Shown here in pieces: positions 1 through 8,157 of a stretch of 40,826 nt of DNA. The position numbers were made by a program, and so were the translations under genes. The notes beneath the pieces are model-generated. The model saw only the letters and a list, made by a program, of their open reading frames with translations, had not been told where the DNA came from and made no database searches. Positions within the stretch are counted from its first letter, which is position 1, and each line of letters begins with the position of its first letter. Source of the DNA: Microvirga sesbaniae (GTDB lineage Bacteria; Pseudomonadota; Alphaproteobacteria; Rhizobiales; Beijerinckiaceae); NCBI RefSeq assembly GCF_025460805.1, contig NZ_JAMXFJ010000037.1:1-40826 (forward strand), read 5' to 3'.

Positions 1-170
1 TGCTGCGCGACAAGAAGGCCTCGACGAGCTACATCCAGCGCCGGCTCCAGATCGGCTACAACCGCGCCGCCTCGCTCATGGAGCGCATGGAAAACGAGGG
101 CATCGTCGGCCCCGCAAACCATGCCGGGAAACGCGAGATTCTGATCAACCATCTCGATCTGGACGATTGA
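1..170 (+). CDS. ftsK: DNA translocase FtsK, C-terminal end (partial)
   Basis: The reading frame is open from the window edge (first full codon at 3) to TGA at 168-170 and gives the last 55 residues. They form the gamma winged-helix domain: YIQRRLQIGYNRAASLMERM is the recognition helix region, followed by EGIVGP. In FtsK this domain reads the polar KOPS motifs and steers the hexameric motor that pumps chromosome ends through the division septum toward dif. The motor and membrane domains lie outside the window. A strong hairpin terminator follows 23 bases later. SpoIIIE-type paralogues share the domain, but FtsK is by far the likeliest in a Gram-negative. Confidence 0.9.
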   Translation, partial: LRDKKASTSYIQRRLQIGYNRAASLMERMENEGIVGPANHAGKREILINHLDLDD

Positions 171-193
171 TGCCCGATCCCGCGGCGAAACCG

Positions 194-221
194 AAAGGCG
201 GCTCTCACGAGCCGCCTTTTT
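194..221 (+). terminator. Intrinsic terminator after ftsK
   Basis: GGCGGCTC (197-204) pairs with GAGCCGCC (209-216) around a four-base loop and is followed by TTTTTC. Upstream AAA extends the stem against the T-run. It ends ftsK transcription and may also serve the minus-strand lipoprotein gene that stops at 244. Confidence 0.9.
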
Positions 222-243
222 CTTGTTCGGGCGTGCCTTCGGA

Positions 244-663
244 TTACTGGATGACCTGCACGACCGTCCGGGTCTGCGGATCGACCAGCACGGTCCTGTC
301 GTTCACGATCGTGTAGCTGTAATTGTCCCGAAGGCCGACGCTCGGGGGAACATCGTAGAGCCGCACGCGCGGCGGCAGCGGCTGGCCGACGACCACTTCC
401 TCGGTGACCCGCATCGTTGGGCGGCGCTGGGCCACCACATAGGTGCGGACCCTGGTCGATTCCTCAGCCGAGAGAACGCCTCCCACGGCAGCCCCGGCGA
501 CGCCGCCGACCACCGCCCCGACAGGCCCGCCGATGACCGCGCCGGTCACGGCTCCGCCCGCAGCGCCCGTGGCGGCGCCGGTTTCAGTGCTGCTCTGGCA
601 AGCGGCCAGGGGAAGAGCCAGAAGAGTCAGGATGGCGGCCGAATGGAGGACGTGATTGCGCAT
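244..663 (-). CDS. DUF1236 lipoprotein with glycine-zipper segment
   Basis: A 139-residue lipoprotein precursor. The lipobox is LAAC with the lipidated cysteine at residue 22, so the mature protein should be anchored in a membrane facing the periplasm. Residues about 28-62 form an Ala/Gly-rich glycine zipper (GGAVTGAVIGGPVGAVVGG), a motif known from membrane-inserting or oligomerising envelope proteins. The C-terminal half ends in the DUF1236 pattern NYSYTIVNDRTVLVDPQTR, a domain common in Rhizobiales. The start at 663 is chosen because AAGGAA lies about eight bases upstream and the signal peptide begins there; a start farther upstream would bury it. The role of DUF1236 is not known. Confidence 0.8.
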   Translation of the reverse strand: MRNHVLHSAAILTLLALPLAACQSSTETGAATGAAGGAVTGAVIGGPVGAVVGGVAGAAVGGVLSAEESTRVRTYVVAQRRPTMRVTEEVVVGQPLPPRVRLYDVPPSVGLRDNYSYTIVNDRTVLVDPQTRTVVQVIQ

Positions 664-843
664 GGCGGATTCCTTTCCGGTTAGCACCATGCGAACGCGG
701 GAAAGCTTGGCCGGTTCCCTTCCTGGCCCAACAGGCACGCTCCCCGGTCGAAAGGTGTGTGCAGGTGCGGCTTTTGTCCTTGCCGTTCCGGCCCTCAAAT
801 GCATCTCTCATGACAGGCGCAAAGCACGGGTTGGGAGGACAGG

Positions 844-1602
844 ATGGCGGAACGTTCCAAGGTTGCGATCGTGACCGGGGCCGGAACGGGCGTGGGCAGG
901 GCGATCAGCGCAGGGCTCCTGACGGCCGGCTACAGCGTCGTGATGGCCGGGCGCCGCCGGGAAGCCCTGGAAGCCGCGCAACGGGAGATCGCCGGGGCGG
1001 GTGCCTCCACGCTTCTGGTTCCGACCGACGTCACGAATCCGGCCTCCGTGGCGGCGCTCTTCGCCGCCACCCGGCAGGCCTTCGGACGGGTCGACCTTCT
1101 GGTCAACAATGCCGGAATGGGGGCTCCGGCGGTTCCGCTCGAGGACATTCCGTTCGAGCAGTGGCAACAGGTGGTGGCGACCAACCTGACCGGGACATTC
1201 CTGTGCACGCAGGAGGCCTTCCGGATCATGAAGGACCAGACCCCACGGGGCGGACGGATCATCAACAACGGTTCCGTCTCGGCCTACGCTCCGCGCCCGC
1301 TGTCGGCTCCCTATACGGCCACCAAGCATGCCGTTCTGGGCCTCACGAAGTCCACATCCCTCGACGGCCGGGCCTACGACATCGCCTGCGGGCAGATCGA
1401 TATCGGGAACGCCGCCACCGACATGACGGCCCGCATGACCGAAGGCGTGCTCCAGCCCAACGGAACGCTCGCTCCGGAGCCGAGGATCGACCCCAAGCAT
1501 GTGGCGGATGCCGTGGTCTACATGGCCGGATTGCCTCTGGACGCGAACGTGCTGACCATGACCGTCATGGCGACGAAGATGCCGTTCGTCGGCCGGGGGT
1601 GA
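844..1602 (+). CDS. SDR family NAD(P)-dependent oxidoreductase
   Basis: A 252-residue classical short-chain dehydrogenase of normal length. The cofactor motif TGAGTGVG is at 11-18, NNAG at 88-91, the catalytic serine at 144 or 146, and YTATK gives Tyr157 and Lys161. Arg37-Arg38 after the second beta strand suggest NADP rather than NAD. GGGAGG lies five bases before the ATG. The substrate cannot be told from the sequence; the closest general description is a 3-oxoacyl or secondary-alcohol reductase-like SDR. It stands alone, divergent from the lipoprotein gene. Confidence 0.88.
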   Translation: MAERSKVAIVTGAGTGVGRAISAGLLTAGYSVVMAGRRREALEAAQREIAGAGASTLLVPTDVTNPASVAALFAATRQAFGRVDLLVNNAGMGAPAVPLEDIPFEQWQQVVATNLTGTFLCTQEAFRIMKDQTPRGGRIINNGSVSAYAPRPLSAPYTATKHAVLGLTKSTSLDGRAYDIACGQIDIGNAATDMTARMTEGVLQPNGTLAPEPRIDPKHVADAVVYMAGLPLDANVLTMTVMATKMPFVGRG

Positions 1603-1809
1603 GACACATTGCCGTGAAGGGGGTGGGCTCACCTGGGAAGTAAGCTCGACCGCCCCATCTGACCGGGGTGGCGCGGCCGATATCCGGCCCGCCGTACGGT
1701 TCCCATTCAGCTTGTCCCGGGCAGGATCGGAACCGGCAGTGCGGCTTGGCCTGAACGGCCGTGCCGGCCCCTTTGCGCGGGAGAGTGTTTTTCCGATGAC
1801 GGCGGTGGA

Positions 1810-4701
1810 ATGAGCGCGATCCTCGTCAAGATCTTTGCGACCGCCCTGACCCTGAGCCAGGTCCTCGTCGACCCGGACATGGTCAGGACGAGCTTCGATC
1901 CCGCGCGGGATCAGGAGCAGGTCACGCAGCTCCTCAAGGACGGATGCGCCCACATGCGCCGGGCCTTCGACATCGAGGACATCAACCTCGACGACCTCAT
2001 CGCCACCGCGATGGACGATCCCCAGGCCATCGCGGGCGAGATGAAGGTGCTGCAGGGGTTGAGCTTCAACGACCTGCACGCGAGCTATCGCCAGTTCTGC
2101 AAGAACGAGAAGGTCGAGCCTCCGCCGGTCGATCTCGCCGAGGTGATCTCCACCTACAATGCGGCGGTCGCCGGGCTCCCCGACGCCGGAAAGCTGAAAG
2201 GCCTGAAGCTCCCCGGGGTGAGCGTCATCCTGGATGGAAACGGCAAGCGGTTCGCCGAGGTCTACGAGCCTGACCACCGGCGCGTCTGGGTTCCCCTGTC
2301 CGAGATCCCGAAAAGCGTCCAGCAGGCTTTCGTCTCGGCCGAGGACAAGCGCTTCTATCAGCACAAGGGCGTGGATGAGCGCGGCGTGATCCGCGCCTTC
2401 GTGGGCAATCTGGCCAATCCCGGCCGTCCGGCGGGCGGCTCCACGATCACCCAGCAGGTGGCGAAGAACCTGCTCGTCGGCGACGATGTGACTTACGATC
2501 GCAAGATGCGCGAGATGATCGTCGCCTCGCGCATCGAGCGCGTGCTCAGCAAGGCGGAGATCCTCGAGATCTATCTCAACTCGATCTATCTCGGCCGCTC
2601 GTCATGGGGCATCGAGATGGCGGCGCGGAGCTATTTCGGAAAGAGCGCCAAGGCGCTGTCCGTCTCGGAAGGGGCGCTGCTTGCGGGTCTCGCGAAAGGA
2701 CCGAACTACTACAATCCCGACACGAAGCCGGACCGCGCCCAGGAGCGCATGGCCTACGTGCTCAGCCGCATGCAGGACGACGGATTTCTGAAGGCCGATC
2801 AGGTTCAGCAGGCCGTCGCGGCCCTGCCGTCGAGGGTCCCCTTCGAGCGCATCAAGCGGACGTCGGGCTTCTACTTCGTCGATCATGTCAGTCGGGATGC
2901 CCGCACGCTCGCCGACATCGATAGCCTGAGCGCGGGCGGTTACACGGTGCGAACCACCCTCAACCCGGCTCTGCAGCAGGCCACCGAGGCGGCCTTGCAG
3001 GAGGGGCTCGCCCGCTATGAGCTGAGCATCGGGCGGCAGCGCTACCAGGGGGCCGAGGCGAACCTCGCCGGGGCCATCAAGGCGCTCGAAGGCGTTCAGG
3101 ATCCGGCGCCCGCCTGGAAGCGGGCGCTCGGGGCGGTGCGCCTGCCGCTCTACGACGTCCAATGGCCCGCGGCCGTCGTGATCGAGAAGGGGAAGGACCG
3201 GAAGACGGGCGCCAACGTCCTGCGCGTCGGTCTGGCGGACGGGCGCGTCCTGCCGCTGAACGCCTGGGAGGCGGCCCGTCGCGATCTCAAGCTCCATGAC
3301 GTGGTGCGCGTCCAGGTCATCGAGCAGAAAGGCAAGGGCGCCGTTCGCGCCGATCTGCGAACCCCGCCGGCAGTGCAGGGCGGGGCGGTCGTCCTGGAGA
3401 ACAAGACCGGCCGCATCCTCGCGATGGCCGGCGGCTTCTCCTACCCTTTGAGCCAGCTCAACCGGACAACGCAGGCGCAGCGGCAGCCGGGATCCGCCTT
3501 CAAGCCGCTGACCTATCTCGCCGCCTTGTCGAAGGGGCTGCAGCCCAACACGCTGATCTGGGATGCCCCGGTGACGCTGCCGCCCGTGGGCGGCGACGCC
3601 AACGCCCGAGGCGGCGCTTCCTGGAGCCCGAAAAACTTCGACGGCGGGGGCTCCGGCATCGTCACCCTGCGCCGGGCCCTCGAGAACTCGAAGAACCTGG
3701 TGACCGCGCGCCTCCTCGACGGCGGCATCGAATCCTCTCCGGAACAGAGCCTGAAACGGGTCTGCGAGCTTGCCATCGAGGCGCAGCTCTATCTGGAATG
3801 CACGCCGCATTATCCGTTCGTGCTCGGTGCGCAGCCGGTGCGGATGATCGATCTGGCGGCGTTCTATGCGGCCGTGGCCAACGAGGGGGCTATGCCGGTG
3901 CTCCATGCCATCGAGACCGTGGAGGAGAACGGGCGCACGGTCTACAGCCGGAAGGCCGGTGCGCTGGTCCGGCTCGGTTCCGCCGATCCCGCCGCCTTCT
4001 TCCAGCTCAAGTCGATGCTGCAGGGGGTGCTGGAGCGTGGAACGGCCCGCTCCCTGAAGGCGCTTGCACCTTACGCCGCAGGAAAGACCGGAACGTCCGA
4101 CGATGAGAACGATGCCTGGTTCGTCGGCTTTACCAACGACGTCACCATCGCGGTCTGGGTCGGGCACGACAATGCTGACGGCAAGCGGCGGACCCTCGGG
4201 CGCGGACAGACGGGCGGCAAGGTCGCAGCTCCCATCTTCCAGTCCATCCTCCAGGCCGCGTGGGATCATCATGCGCCCAAGACCCCGCTCAGCCCGCCTT
4301 CGCCTCAGGCGGCCAAGCAGCTCATCGCCCTGCCGATCGACCTGAACACGGGCGACCGGCTGACCGACGGGCAGGGGCGGGGCTTCACGGAGTATTTCCG
4401 GCTGAACTGGTTCGGCCGGTTGAGCGAGACGCAGTTCCGTCTCGTGCCGCAATCGGAGGTCTATGCCTTCCGTCATCCCGATCCGTGGAGCGACGGGGAG
4501 GCGAATGGCGGGCCCGATTACCCCGAAGAGGGGCCCTATGCGCAGGGCCCCGGCTGGCTCGACAGCTTGCGGCAGAACGTTCCGTCACGCCGCCAGGCCG
4601 AGCCCGAGCGGGAGTTCCGCTGGTGGTGGGAGGACGAGGCTCCCCGGCGACCCCGGCGTGTGGATCCGGACTACTTCTGGCGTAACGGACAGGTTTACTG
4701 A
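1810..4701 (+). CDS. Penicillin-binding protein 1A family (transglycosylase/transpeptidase)
   Basis: A 963-residue bifunctional peptidoglycan synthase. The GT51 glycosyltransferase domain shows EDKRFYQHKG at 178-187 and GGSTITQQ at 209-216. The transpeptidase domain shows SAFK with nucleophile Ser562, SKN at 627-629 and KTGT at 759-762, so all penicillin-binding motifs are intact. The GT motif starts about 110 residues later than usual for PBP1A: the N-terminal part (roughly 25-140) is an extra region with no family I recognise. The only membrane-like segment is weak (residues 3-20). The tail after about 880 is rich in Pro, Arg and Trp. The start has only a poor ribosome site (GGTGGA directly before ATG), so it is not certain. 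The stop overlaps the next start. Confidence 0.9.
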   Translation: MSAILVKIFATALTLSQVLVDPDMVRTSFDPARDQEQVTQLLKDGCAHMRRAFDIEDINLDDLIATAMDDPQAIAGEMKVLQGLSFNDLHASYRQFCKNEKVEPPPVDLAEVISTYNAAVAGLPDAGKLKGLKLPGVSVILDGNGKRFAEVYEPDHRRVWVPLSEIPKSVQQAFVSAEDKRFYQHKGVDERGVIRAFVGNLANPGRPAGGSTITQQVAKNLLVGDDVTYDRKMREMIVASRIERVLSKAEILEIYLNSIYLGRSSWGIEMAARSYFGKSAKALSVSEGALLAGLAKGPNYYNPDTKPDRAQERMAYVLSRMQDDGFLKADQVQQAVAALPSRVPFERIKRTSGFYFVDHVSRDARTLADIDSLSAGGYTVRTTLNPALQQATEAALQEGLARYELSIGRQRYQGAEANLAGAIKALEGVQDPAPAWKRALGAVRLPLYDVQWPAAVVIEKGKDRKTGANVLRVGLADGRVLPLNAWEAARRDLKLHDVVRVQVIEQKGKGAVRADLRTPPAVQGGAVVLENKTGRILAMAGGFSYPLSQLNRTTQAQRQPGSAFKPLTYLAALSKGLQPNTLIWDAPVTLPPVGGDANARGGASWSPKNFDGGGSGIVTLRRALENSKNLVTARLLDGGIESSPEQSLKRVCELAIEAQLYLECTPHYPFVLGAQPVRMIDLAAFYAAVANEGAMPVLHAIETVEENGRTVYSRKAGALVRLGSADPAAFFQLKSMLQGVLERGTARSLKALAPYAAGKTGTSDDENDAWFVGFTNDVTIAVWVGHDNADGKRRTLGRGQTGGKVAAPIFQSILQAAWDHHAPKTPLSPPSPQAAKQLIALPIDLNTGDRLTDGQGRGFTEYFRLNWFGRLSETQFRLVPQSEVYAFRHPDPWSDGEANGGPDYPEEGPYAQGPGWLDSLRQNVPSRRQAEPEREFRWWWEDEAPRRPRRVDPDYFWRNGQVY

Positions 4702-5741
4702 TGACATCGACGAAGCCTTTCGGACGGATGATGGCCGCCTTCGCGGCCCTTTTGTTCTCCGCCGGGGCCCTGTGGGCTCAGGAGTTCAAGATCGACGAGG
4801 TGCCGTCCGTAACGGCGGTCGCACCGGCAAGGCTGAAGCCCAGGACCATCCTGTTCAGCGATCATCGTGACGACAAGCTGGCCGATCCCGGCACGGGGCT
4901 GATCCGGTTCGAGGACTGGGCCCGCGAGCGGCCCATCCAGAAGCAGCTCTTGAGCCCGTTTCCGGACTATGCCGAGCCGGTCATCAGGGTCTCGGTCCAT
5001 GGGATTGCGAAATCCTATACCGAGAAGCTCCACATGTATGTGGTGGAGGCACGCTTCCTGATCGACAAGGCGCCCGATGCCATCGATCTCGGGCGCTACA
5101 CCCATCTCGACGTGCTCGAGAAGATCGACCCTTCCATCAAGCATCGCCGCATCACGGCGGACCAGGCTGCCCCGCAGGCCGATCCGCAATACGCGTACAG
5201 CCGCCGTCCCGGACGCCGCTGGTGCGAAGCCGAGGACAGCCTCTGCATCGAGTCCCGCTATCCGCTCGAGGGCAAGCTGCCGGTCGGGATCAGGCTCGCC
5301 AACAAGCTGGAGGAGGGCGGCAAGAAGATCTCGGAGTTCATGGAGTTCCAGACGGAAATCCGCACCCTCGGCCGGGACGAGATCGACCGGGGCGGCTTTG
5401 CCAGGCTCACCGGCCTGGATGCTCCCGTGGCCGGGGTTCTGGAGCAGACGATCTTCTACGTCAACCAGGTCATGCAGTTCGGCAAGCTGCTCACGGTCCT
5501 GCAGCCTTCGCCGGCCGATGCCGGCCAGACCGTGGCGACAATGTTCATGACCCTTGCGGTGGAGACCGACGTTCTGGAACGTAAGAAGGAGTTCGAGAAC
5601 GTTCCCGTGCTGCGGAACCTGATCCCCGCCCAGGTTCTCATGGGCAAGAGCTCGTTCAATTCCGGCAACTCCATCAGCGCTGGGCTTCCCGACTATGTCC
5701 GCAACCGCATCCGCGCCCTTGCCGAGCAGTTCGAACGCTGA
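4701..5741 (+). CDS. Exported protein of unknown function, coupled to the PBP gene
   Basis: A 346-residue protein with a clear signal peptide (hydrophobic 10-24, cleavage after ALWA at about 26). I recognise no domain in the mature part. It is mixed alpha/beta with two cysteines close together (in WCEAEDSLCIES, near 174-182) that could form a disulfide in the periplasm. Its ATG shares one base with the PBP stop (TGATG at 4699-4703), which points to translational coupling and equal dosage. A role as periplasmic partner of the peptidoglycan synthase is inference from this arrangement alone. Confidence 0.75.
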   Translation: MTSTKPFGRMMAAFAALLFSAGALWAQEFKIDEVPSVTAVAPARLKPRTILFSDHRDDKLADPGTGLIRFEDWARERPIQKQLLSPFPDYAEPVIRVSVHGIAKSYTEKLHMYVVEARFLIDKAPDAIDLGRYTHLDVLEKIDPSIKHRRITADQAAPQADPQYAYSRRPGRRWCEAEDSLCIESRYPLEGKLPVGIRLANKLEEGGKKISEFMEFQTEIRTLGRDEIDRGGFARLTGLDAPVAGVLEQTIFYVNQVMQFGKLLTVLQPSPADAGQTVATMFMTLAVETDVLERKKEFENVPVLRNLIPAQVLMGKSSFNSGNSISAGLPDYVRNRIRALAEQFER

Positions 5742-5765
5742 ACCGACCCGCGCAGCCCATGAAAA

Positions 5766-5795
5766 AGCCCCGTTCCAAGCAGGCTGAACGGGGCT
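5766..5795. terminator. Hairpin terminator, T-run on the minus strand
   Basis: AGCCCCGTTC (5766-5775) pairs perfectly with GAACGGGGCT (5786-5795). Only the minus strand has the T-run (GGGGCTTTTTC), so the hairpin fits best as the end of a minus-strand transcript that begins to the right, though no gene is visible there. It may also stop the PBP operon on the plus strand. Confidence 0.75.
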
Positions 5796-5959
5796 GCTAA
5801 GTGTGCGGAGGCGACAAGGGGTTGCGGGGAATGGTGCCTCCGTACCAAACCAAGCGTTTAGCTTGATCAATGTTCCTTGGGAAATGTCGAATTCGAAGCT
5901 TGGCAGGCATCAATTTTCCTTGATTGCGCCACGATCCGACGGCTCACTCGTCCTTTGGA

Positions 5960-6089
5960 TTACCGGCAAAGGATGTGGTGGAACGCCGCAGGCCGGTAAC
6001 AAACGGCCCCAGGCATTGTTGGAGGCCAGCAGTCAGCGTTTCTTCCTCCCGAACTTGCCTTCCCTGGCCCGCCCAGGGAAGGCTTTTTG
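5960..6089 (+). ncRNA. Candidate small RNA ending in an intrinsic terminator
   Basis: A strong plus-strand terminator (6057-6088) has no protein gene in front of it for 300 bases. Just upstream is an unpaired-looking TTCTTCCTCCC, complementary to Shine-Dalgarno sequence, as in several alphaproteobacterial trans-acting small RNAs. The 5' end is a guess and no clear promoter was found, so this stays a candidate. Confidence 0.3.
6057..6088 (+). terminator. Strong intrinsic terminator
   Basis: GCCTTCCCTGG (6057-6067) pairs with CCAGGGAAGGC (6073-6083) across a CCCGC loop and is followed by TTTTT. The 11-base perfect stem makes this one of the best terminators in the window, although no coding gene ends here. 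Confidence 0.9.
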
Positions 6090-6232
6090 TTGGAGCCCGG
6101 GGCTGTCGGGATCGATCATGCGACGATGCCCTTCCGTTCCCCTTCCTGCACTGTTATCTGCCTGAGCGTCCTGCCTGTCCCAGTCGCACCCGCCGAACCA
6201 GCGGACGACTCATGCCGAAGAGGTGTCGTTAC

Positions 6233-6628
6233 ATGGCCAAAGCCATCCACTCCATGATCCGGGTGCTCGACGAGCCGCGCTCCGTGGCGTTCTACGACAC
6301 GGCATTCGGATTGAAGGTCGCGGAGCGCTTGGCGTTCGAGAGCTTCACGCTCGTCTATCTGAGCAACGAGGATGGAGAATTCGAACTGGAGCTGACGATC
6401 AATCACGACCGGACGGAACCCTATTCGCTCGGCGACGGGTATGGACACCTGGCCTTCTCCGTGGACGATCTGGAGGCGGAGCATGCCCGGTTCGCGGCGC
6501 TCGGCCTCGTTCCGACCCCGTTGAAGGAGCTGAGGCTCGAGGGTAGGCCTCCGGCGCGCTTCTTCTTCGTGCAGGATCCGGACGGGTACAAGATCGAGGT
6601 TCTGCAGCGCGGCGGGCGCTACAAGTAG
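6233..6628 (+). CDS. VOC family protein, glyoxalase I-like
   Basis: A 131-residue vicinal-oxygen-chelate protein of GloA length. The four metal ligands of glyoxalase I fall where expected: His6, Glu53 (ELELT), His72 (GYGHLAF) and Glu122 (YKIEV). DPDGYKIE near the C-terminus is typical. If it is a true glyoxalase I it would turn the glutathione adduct of methylglyoxal into S-lactoylglutathione in the cytoplasm. AGAGG about ten bases before 6233 supports this start over the ATG at 6212. Other VOC activities remain possible. The deformylase-like gene follows after 38 bases and may be cotranscribed. Confidence 0.8.
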   Translation: MAKAIHSMIRVLDEPRSVAFYDTAFGLKVAERLAFESFTLVYLSNEDGEFELELTINHDRTEPYSLGDGYGHLAFSVDDLEAEHARFAALGLVPTPLKELRLEGRPPARFFFVQDPDGYKIEVLQRGGRYK

Positions 6629-6666
6629 TCGAACGTTTCCGTCGCTCCGCTTCCAAGAGAGGTCCC

Positions 6667-7170
6667 GTGGCCATCCGTCCCATCGTCCGTTTTCCCGATC
6701 ACCGGCTGCGCCAGAAGGCGCAACCGGTCGGCACGGTCGACGAGGCGGTGCGGGAGCTCGCCCGGGATCTCGCTGACACGATGCGGGCCGCCCCCGGCAT
6801 CGGCATCACGGCGCCGCATGTGGGGGTTCTCGCGCGGCTCGTGGTCATCCAGCTGGAATCCGATCCGGCGCCGCACATCTATATCGATCCGGACATCACG
6901 TGGGCCTCTCCGGAGAGGATCCGGCACGTGGAGGGCAGCGTCTCCATGCCGGGGGTGACCGATGAACTCGAGCGTCACGCACGGGTGCGGGTGCGCTACA
7001 GGGACCTCGACGGTTCGGAACGGGAAGAGGAGGCGGACGAGCTGATGGCGATCTGCCTCCAGCATGAAATCGACCAGCTCGACGGCGTCTTCTGGATCGA
7101 CCGTCTGTCGAAATTGAAGCGGGACCGTCTGATCAAACGGTTCGAGAAGCTCCAGCGCATCAGAGCGTGA
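6667..7170 (+). CDS. Peptide deformylase-like protein with altered active site
   Basis: A 167-residue protein with the deformylase fold and all three motif regions, but each is changed. Motif 1 is GIGITAPH (44-51) where deformylases have GxGxAAxQ. Motif 2 is EGSVS (89-93), replacing the metal-binding cysteine of EGCLS by serine. Motif 3 is HEIDQ (133-137), replacing the second histidine of HEXDH by glutamine. True deformylases remove the formyl group from nascent proteins with Fe or Zn bound by Cys-His-His; with two of the three ligands changed, ordinary catalysis is unlikely. The start is GTG with GAGAGG upstream. It is probably a paralogue with another role or a non-catalytic ribosome binder; the housekeeping enzyme should lie elsewhere. 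Confidence 0.8.
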   Translation: MAIRPIVRFPDHRLRQKAQPVGTVDEAVRELARDLADTMRAAPGIGITAPHVGVLARLVVIQLESDPAPHIYIDPDITWASPERIRHVEGSVSMPGVTDELERHARVRVRYRDLDGSEREEEADELMAICLQHEIDQLDGVFWIDRLSKLKRDRLIKRFEKLQRIRA

Positions 7171-7196
7171 TGGTGGAGTTGCTCTGAGAGTGGAGT

Positions 7197-7430
7197 TTGA
7201 AAGTCTTGTTCGAGATCTATCGTATCGAAACCGTCGCGTCGGAAGAGGCGGGCGGGGGAATCATCCGTCGAATCATGGTGCGCGTCGATTCCCTCGAAAA
7301 GGCCAAGGAACGCGCCTTGAAGGTGTTTTCCCTGGCGCGACGCCCGCAATCGCGCGATCCCGAGGTGGAAGCCGTGCGCGTTCTGAACGGCGCCGGGCAC
7401 GAGGTCTTCTCGATTAGCACGAGAGACTAG
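7197..7430 (+). CDS. Small protein of unknown function
   Basis: A 77-residue protein with a beta-alpha-beta look: MKVLFEIYRIE, a middle strand IIRRIMVRVDSLEKAKE and a final VRVLNGAGHEVFSISTRD. I do not recognise the family. No ATG or GTG is available after the in-frame stop at 7185, so it must use TTG, either at 7197 (GGAG only one base away) or at 7206 (GGAG ten bases away, the better spacing). Codon use resembles its neighbours, and it sits 26 bases after the deformylase-like gene, likely in the same transcript. Confidence 0.6.
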   Translation: MKVLFEIYRIETVASEEAGGGIIRRIMVRVDSLEKAKERALKVFSLARRPQSRDPEVEAVRVLNGAGHEVFSISTRD

Positions 7431-7435
7431 AGCAC

Positions 7436-7740
7436 CGTGCGAAAAAGTGGACCCGGTTTTTCGCGTCGAACGGTGCGCCAGCCAAGAGTGGAGCATCGGA
7501 CAATCGGGATCACCGGGACGAGCCCGGTGATGACATGGAGGGTGACCATTGCAGTGGCGCGACCCTTCCCACGACCCTCCACACGTCATGGCCGGCCTTG
7601 TGCCGGCCATCCCGATGCGGAAAAGCGCCGCGCCTCTCGTATCGGGATCACCGGGACAAGCCCGGTGATGACGGGGTGGTGGATCGACCGGGCGATCAAG
7701 ACAGGGTCCCGGACGATGCGCCGCTCAAAGGCTTGAGCAT
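7436..7740. repeat. Mosaic intergenic repeat, copy 1
   Basis: A string of palindromic modules: TCACCGGG-ACGAG-CCCGGTGA (7510-7530), ATGGCCGGC-CTTGT-GCCGGCCAT (7588-7610) and TCACCGGG-ACAAG-CCCGGTGA (7648-7668), with flanks GTGCGAAAAAGTGGACCCGG and GTGGTGGATCGACCGGGCG. Both flanks and all modules recur at 35581-36081, and single modules recur at 20,050-20,280. The spurious MAGLVPAI-type open frames come from these modules. Confidence 0.85.
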
Positions 7741-7754
7741 CGGGATCGATGCTC
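7735..7754. repeat. Short inverted repeat GAGCATC/GATGCTC
   Basis: GAGCATC (7735-7741) pairs with GATGCTC (7748-7754). The same GCATCG end motif borders the short palindromic elements at 14005 and 39160. Confidence 0.5.
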
Positions 7755-7803
7755 TTGGTTCCTGTTCCCGCAAAAGGCGTCCTGGGGATAACCCAAACAC
7801 CAT

Positions 7804-7832
7804 TTGACACTGCGCGCATTCACCGGTACTTG
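7804..7832 (+). promoter_or_regulatory. Probable promoter of tRNA-Asp
   Basis: TTGACA (7804-7809), a 17-base spacer and TACTTG (7827-7832) lie about 50 bases before the tRNA. The -35 box is a perfect match, the -10 box only fair. Confidence 0.55.
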
Positions 7833-7885
7833 CGCGCCTCCATCGCGAAAATCGCTTCCTGCGAGCGCGCGATGCGAGGAAATGC

Positions 7886-7962
7886 GCGGGCGTAGCTCAG
7901 TCGGTTAGAGTGCCGGCCTGTCACGCCGGAGGTCGCGGGTTCGAGCCCCGTCGCCCGCGCCA
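7886..7962 (+). tRNA. tRNA-Asp (GTC)
   Basis: A 77-base cloverleaf. The acceptor stem is GCGGGCG (7886-7892) with CGCCCGC (7952-7958), followed by G and an encoded CCA (7960-7962). The D arm contains AGCTCAGTCGGTTAGAG, the anticodon stem is CCGGC/GCCGG with GTC at 7920-7922, and the T arm is CGGGTTCGAGCCCCG. GTC reads the aspartate codons GAC and GAU. The antisense open frames over this region are artefacts. Confidence 0.97.
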
Positions 7963-8157
7963 CTCTCCTCCCGCTGCCGGGATGGCAGCCTCCACCCCAG
8001 CGCAGAAGCACCTGAGCGTCGTAGCCCTCGGCCAGCGCATCGGACGGACCCAGAGGGCCGCCTTTCGGGGACGACAGGCGCCACGGAACCGTTCCATGTC
8101 GGCGCCGTGACAATGCCGCCCGAGCGGGGATAGCCACGGGACAGCCCGCGGAGGATC

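Larger units (their letters stand above)
5742..6232. other. 490-base interval without a convincing gene
   Basis: The open frames here show no family features. The interval holds the hairpin at 5766-5795, a second strong plus-strand terminator at 6057-6088, several short inverted repeats (for example GGCCG/CGGCC near 5992-6009) and a pyrimidine-rich stretch TTTCTTCCTCCC before the second terminator. It is best read as regulatory sequence with one or two small RNA candidates. Confidence 0.5.

Noticed and set aside
808..4476. Long minus-strand frames opposite the SDR and PBP genes (808-2364 and 2602-4476)
   Set aside because: Shadow frames of GC-rich coding DNA; the plus-strand genes have full motif sets.
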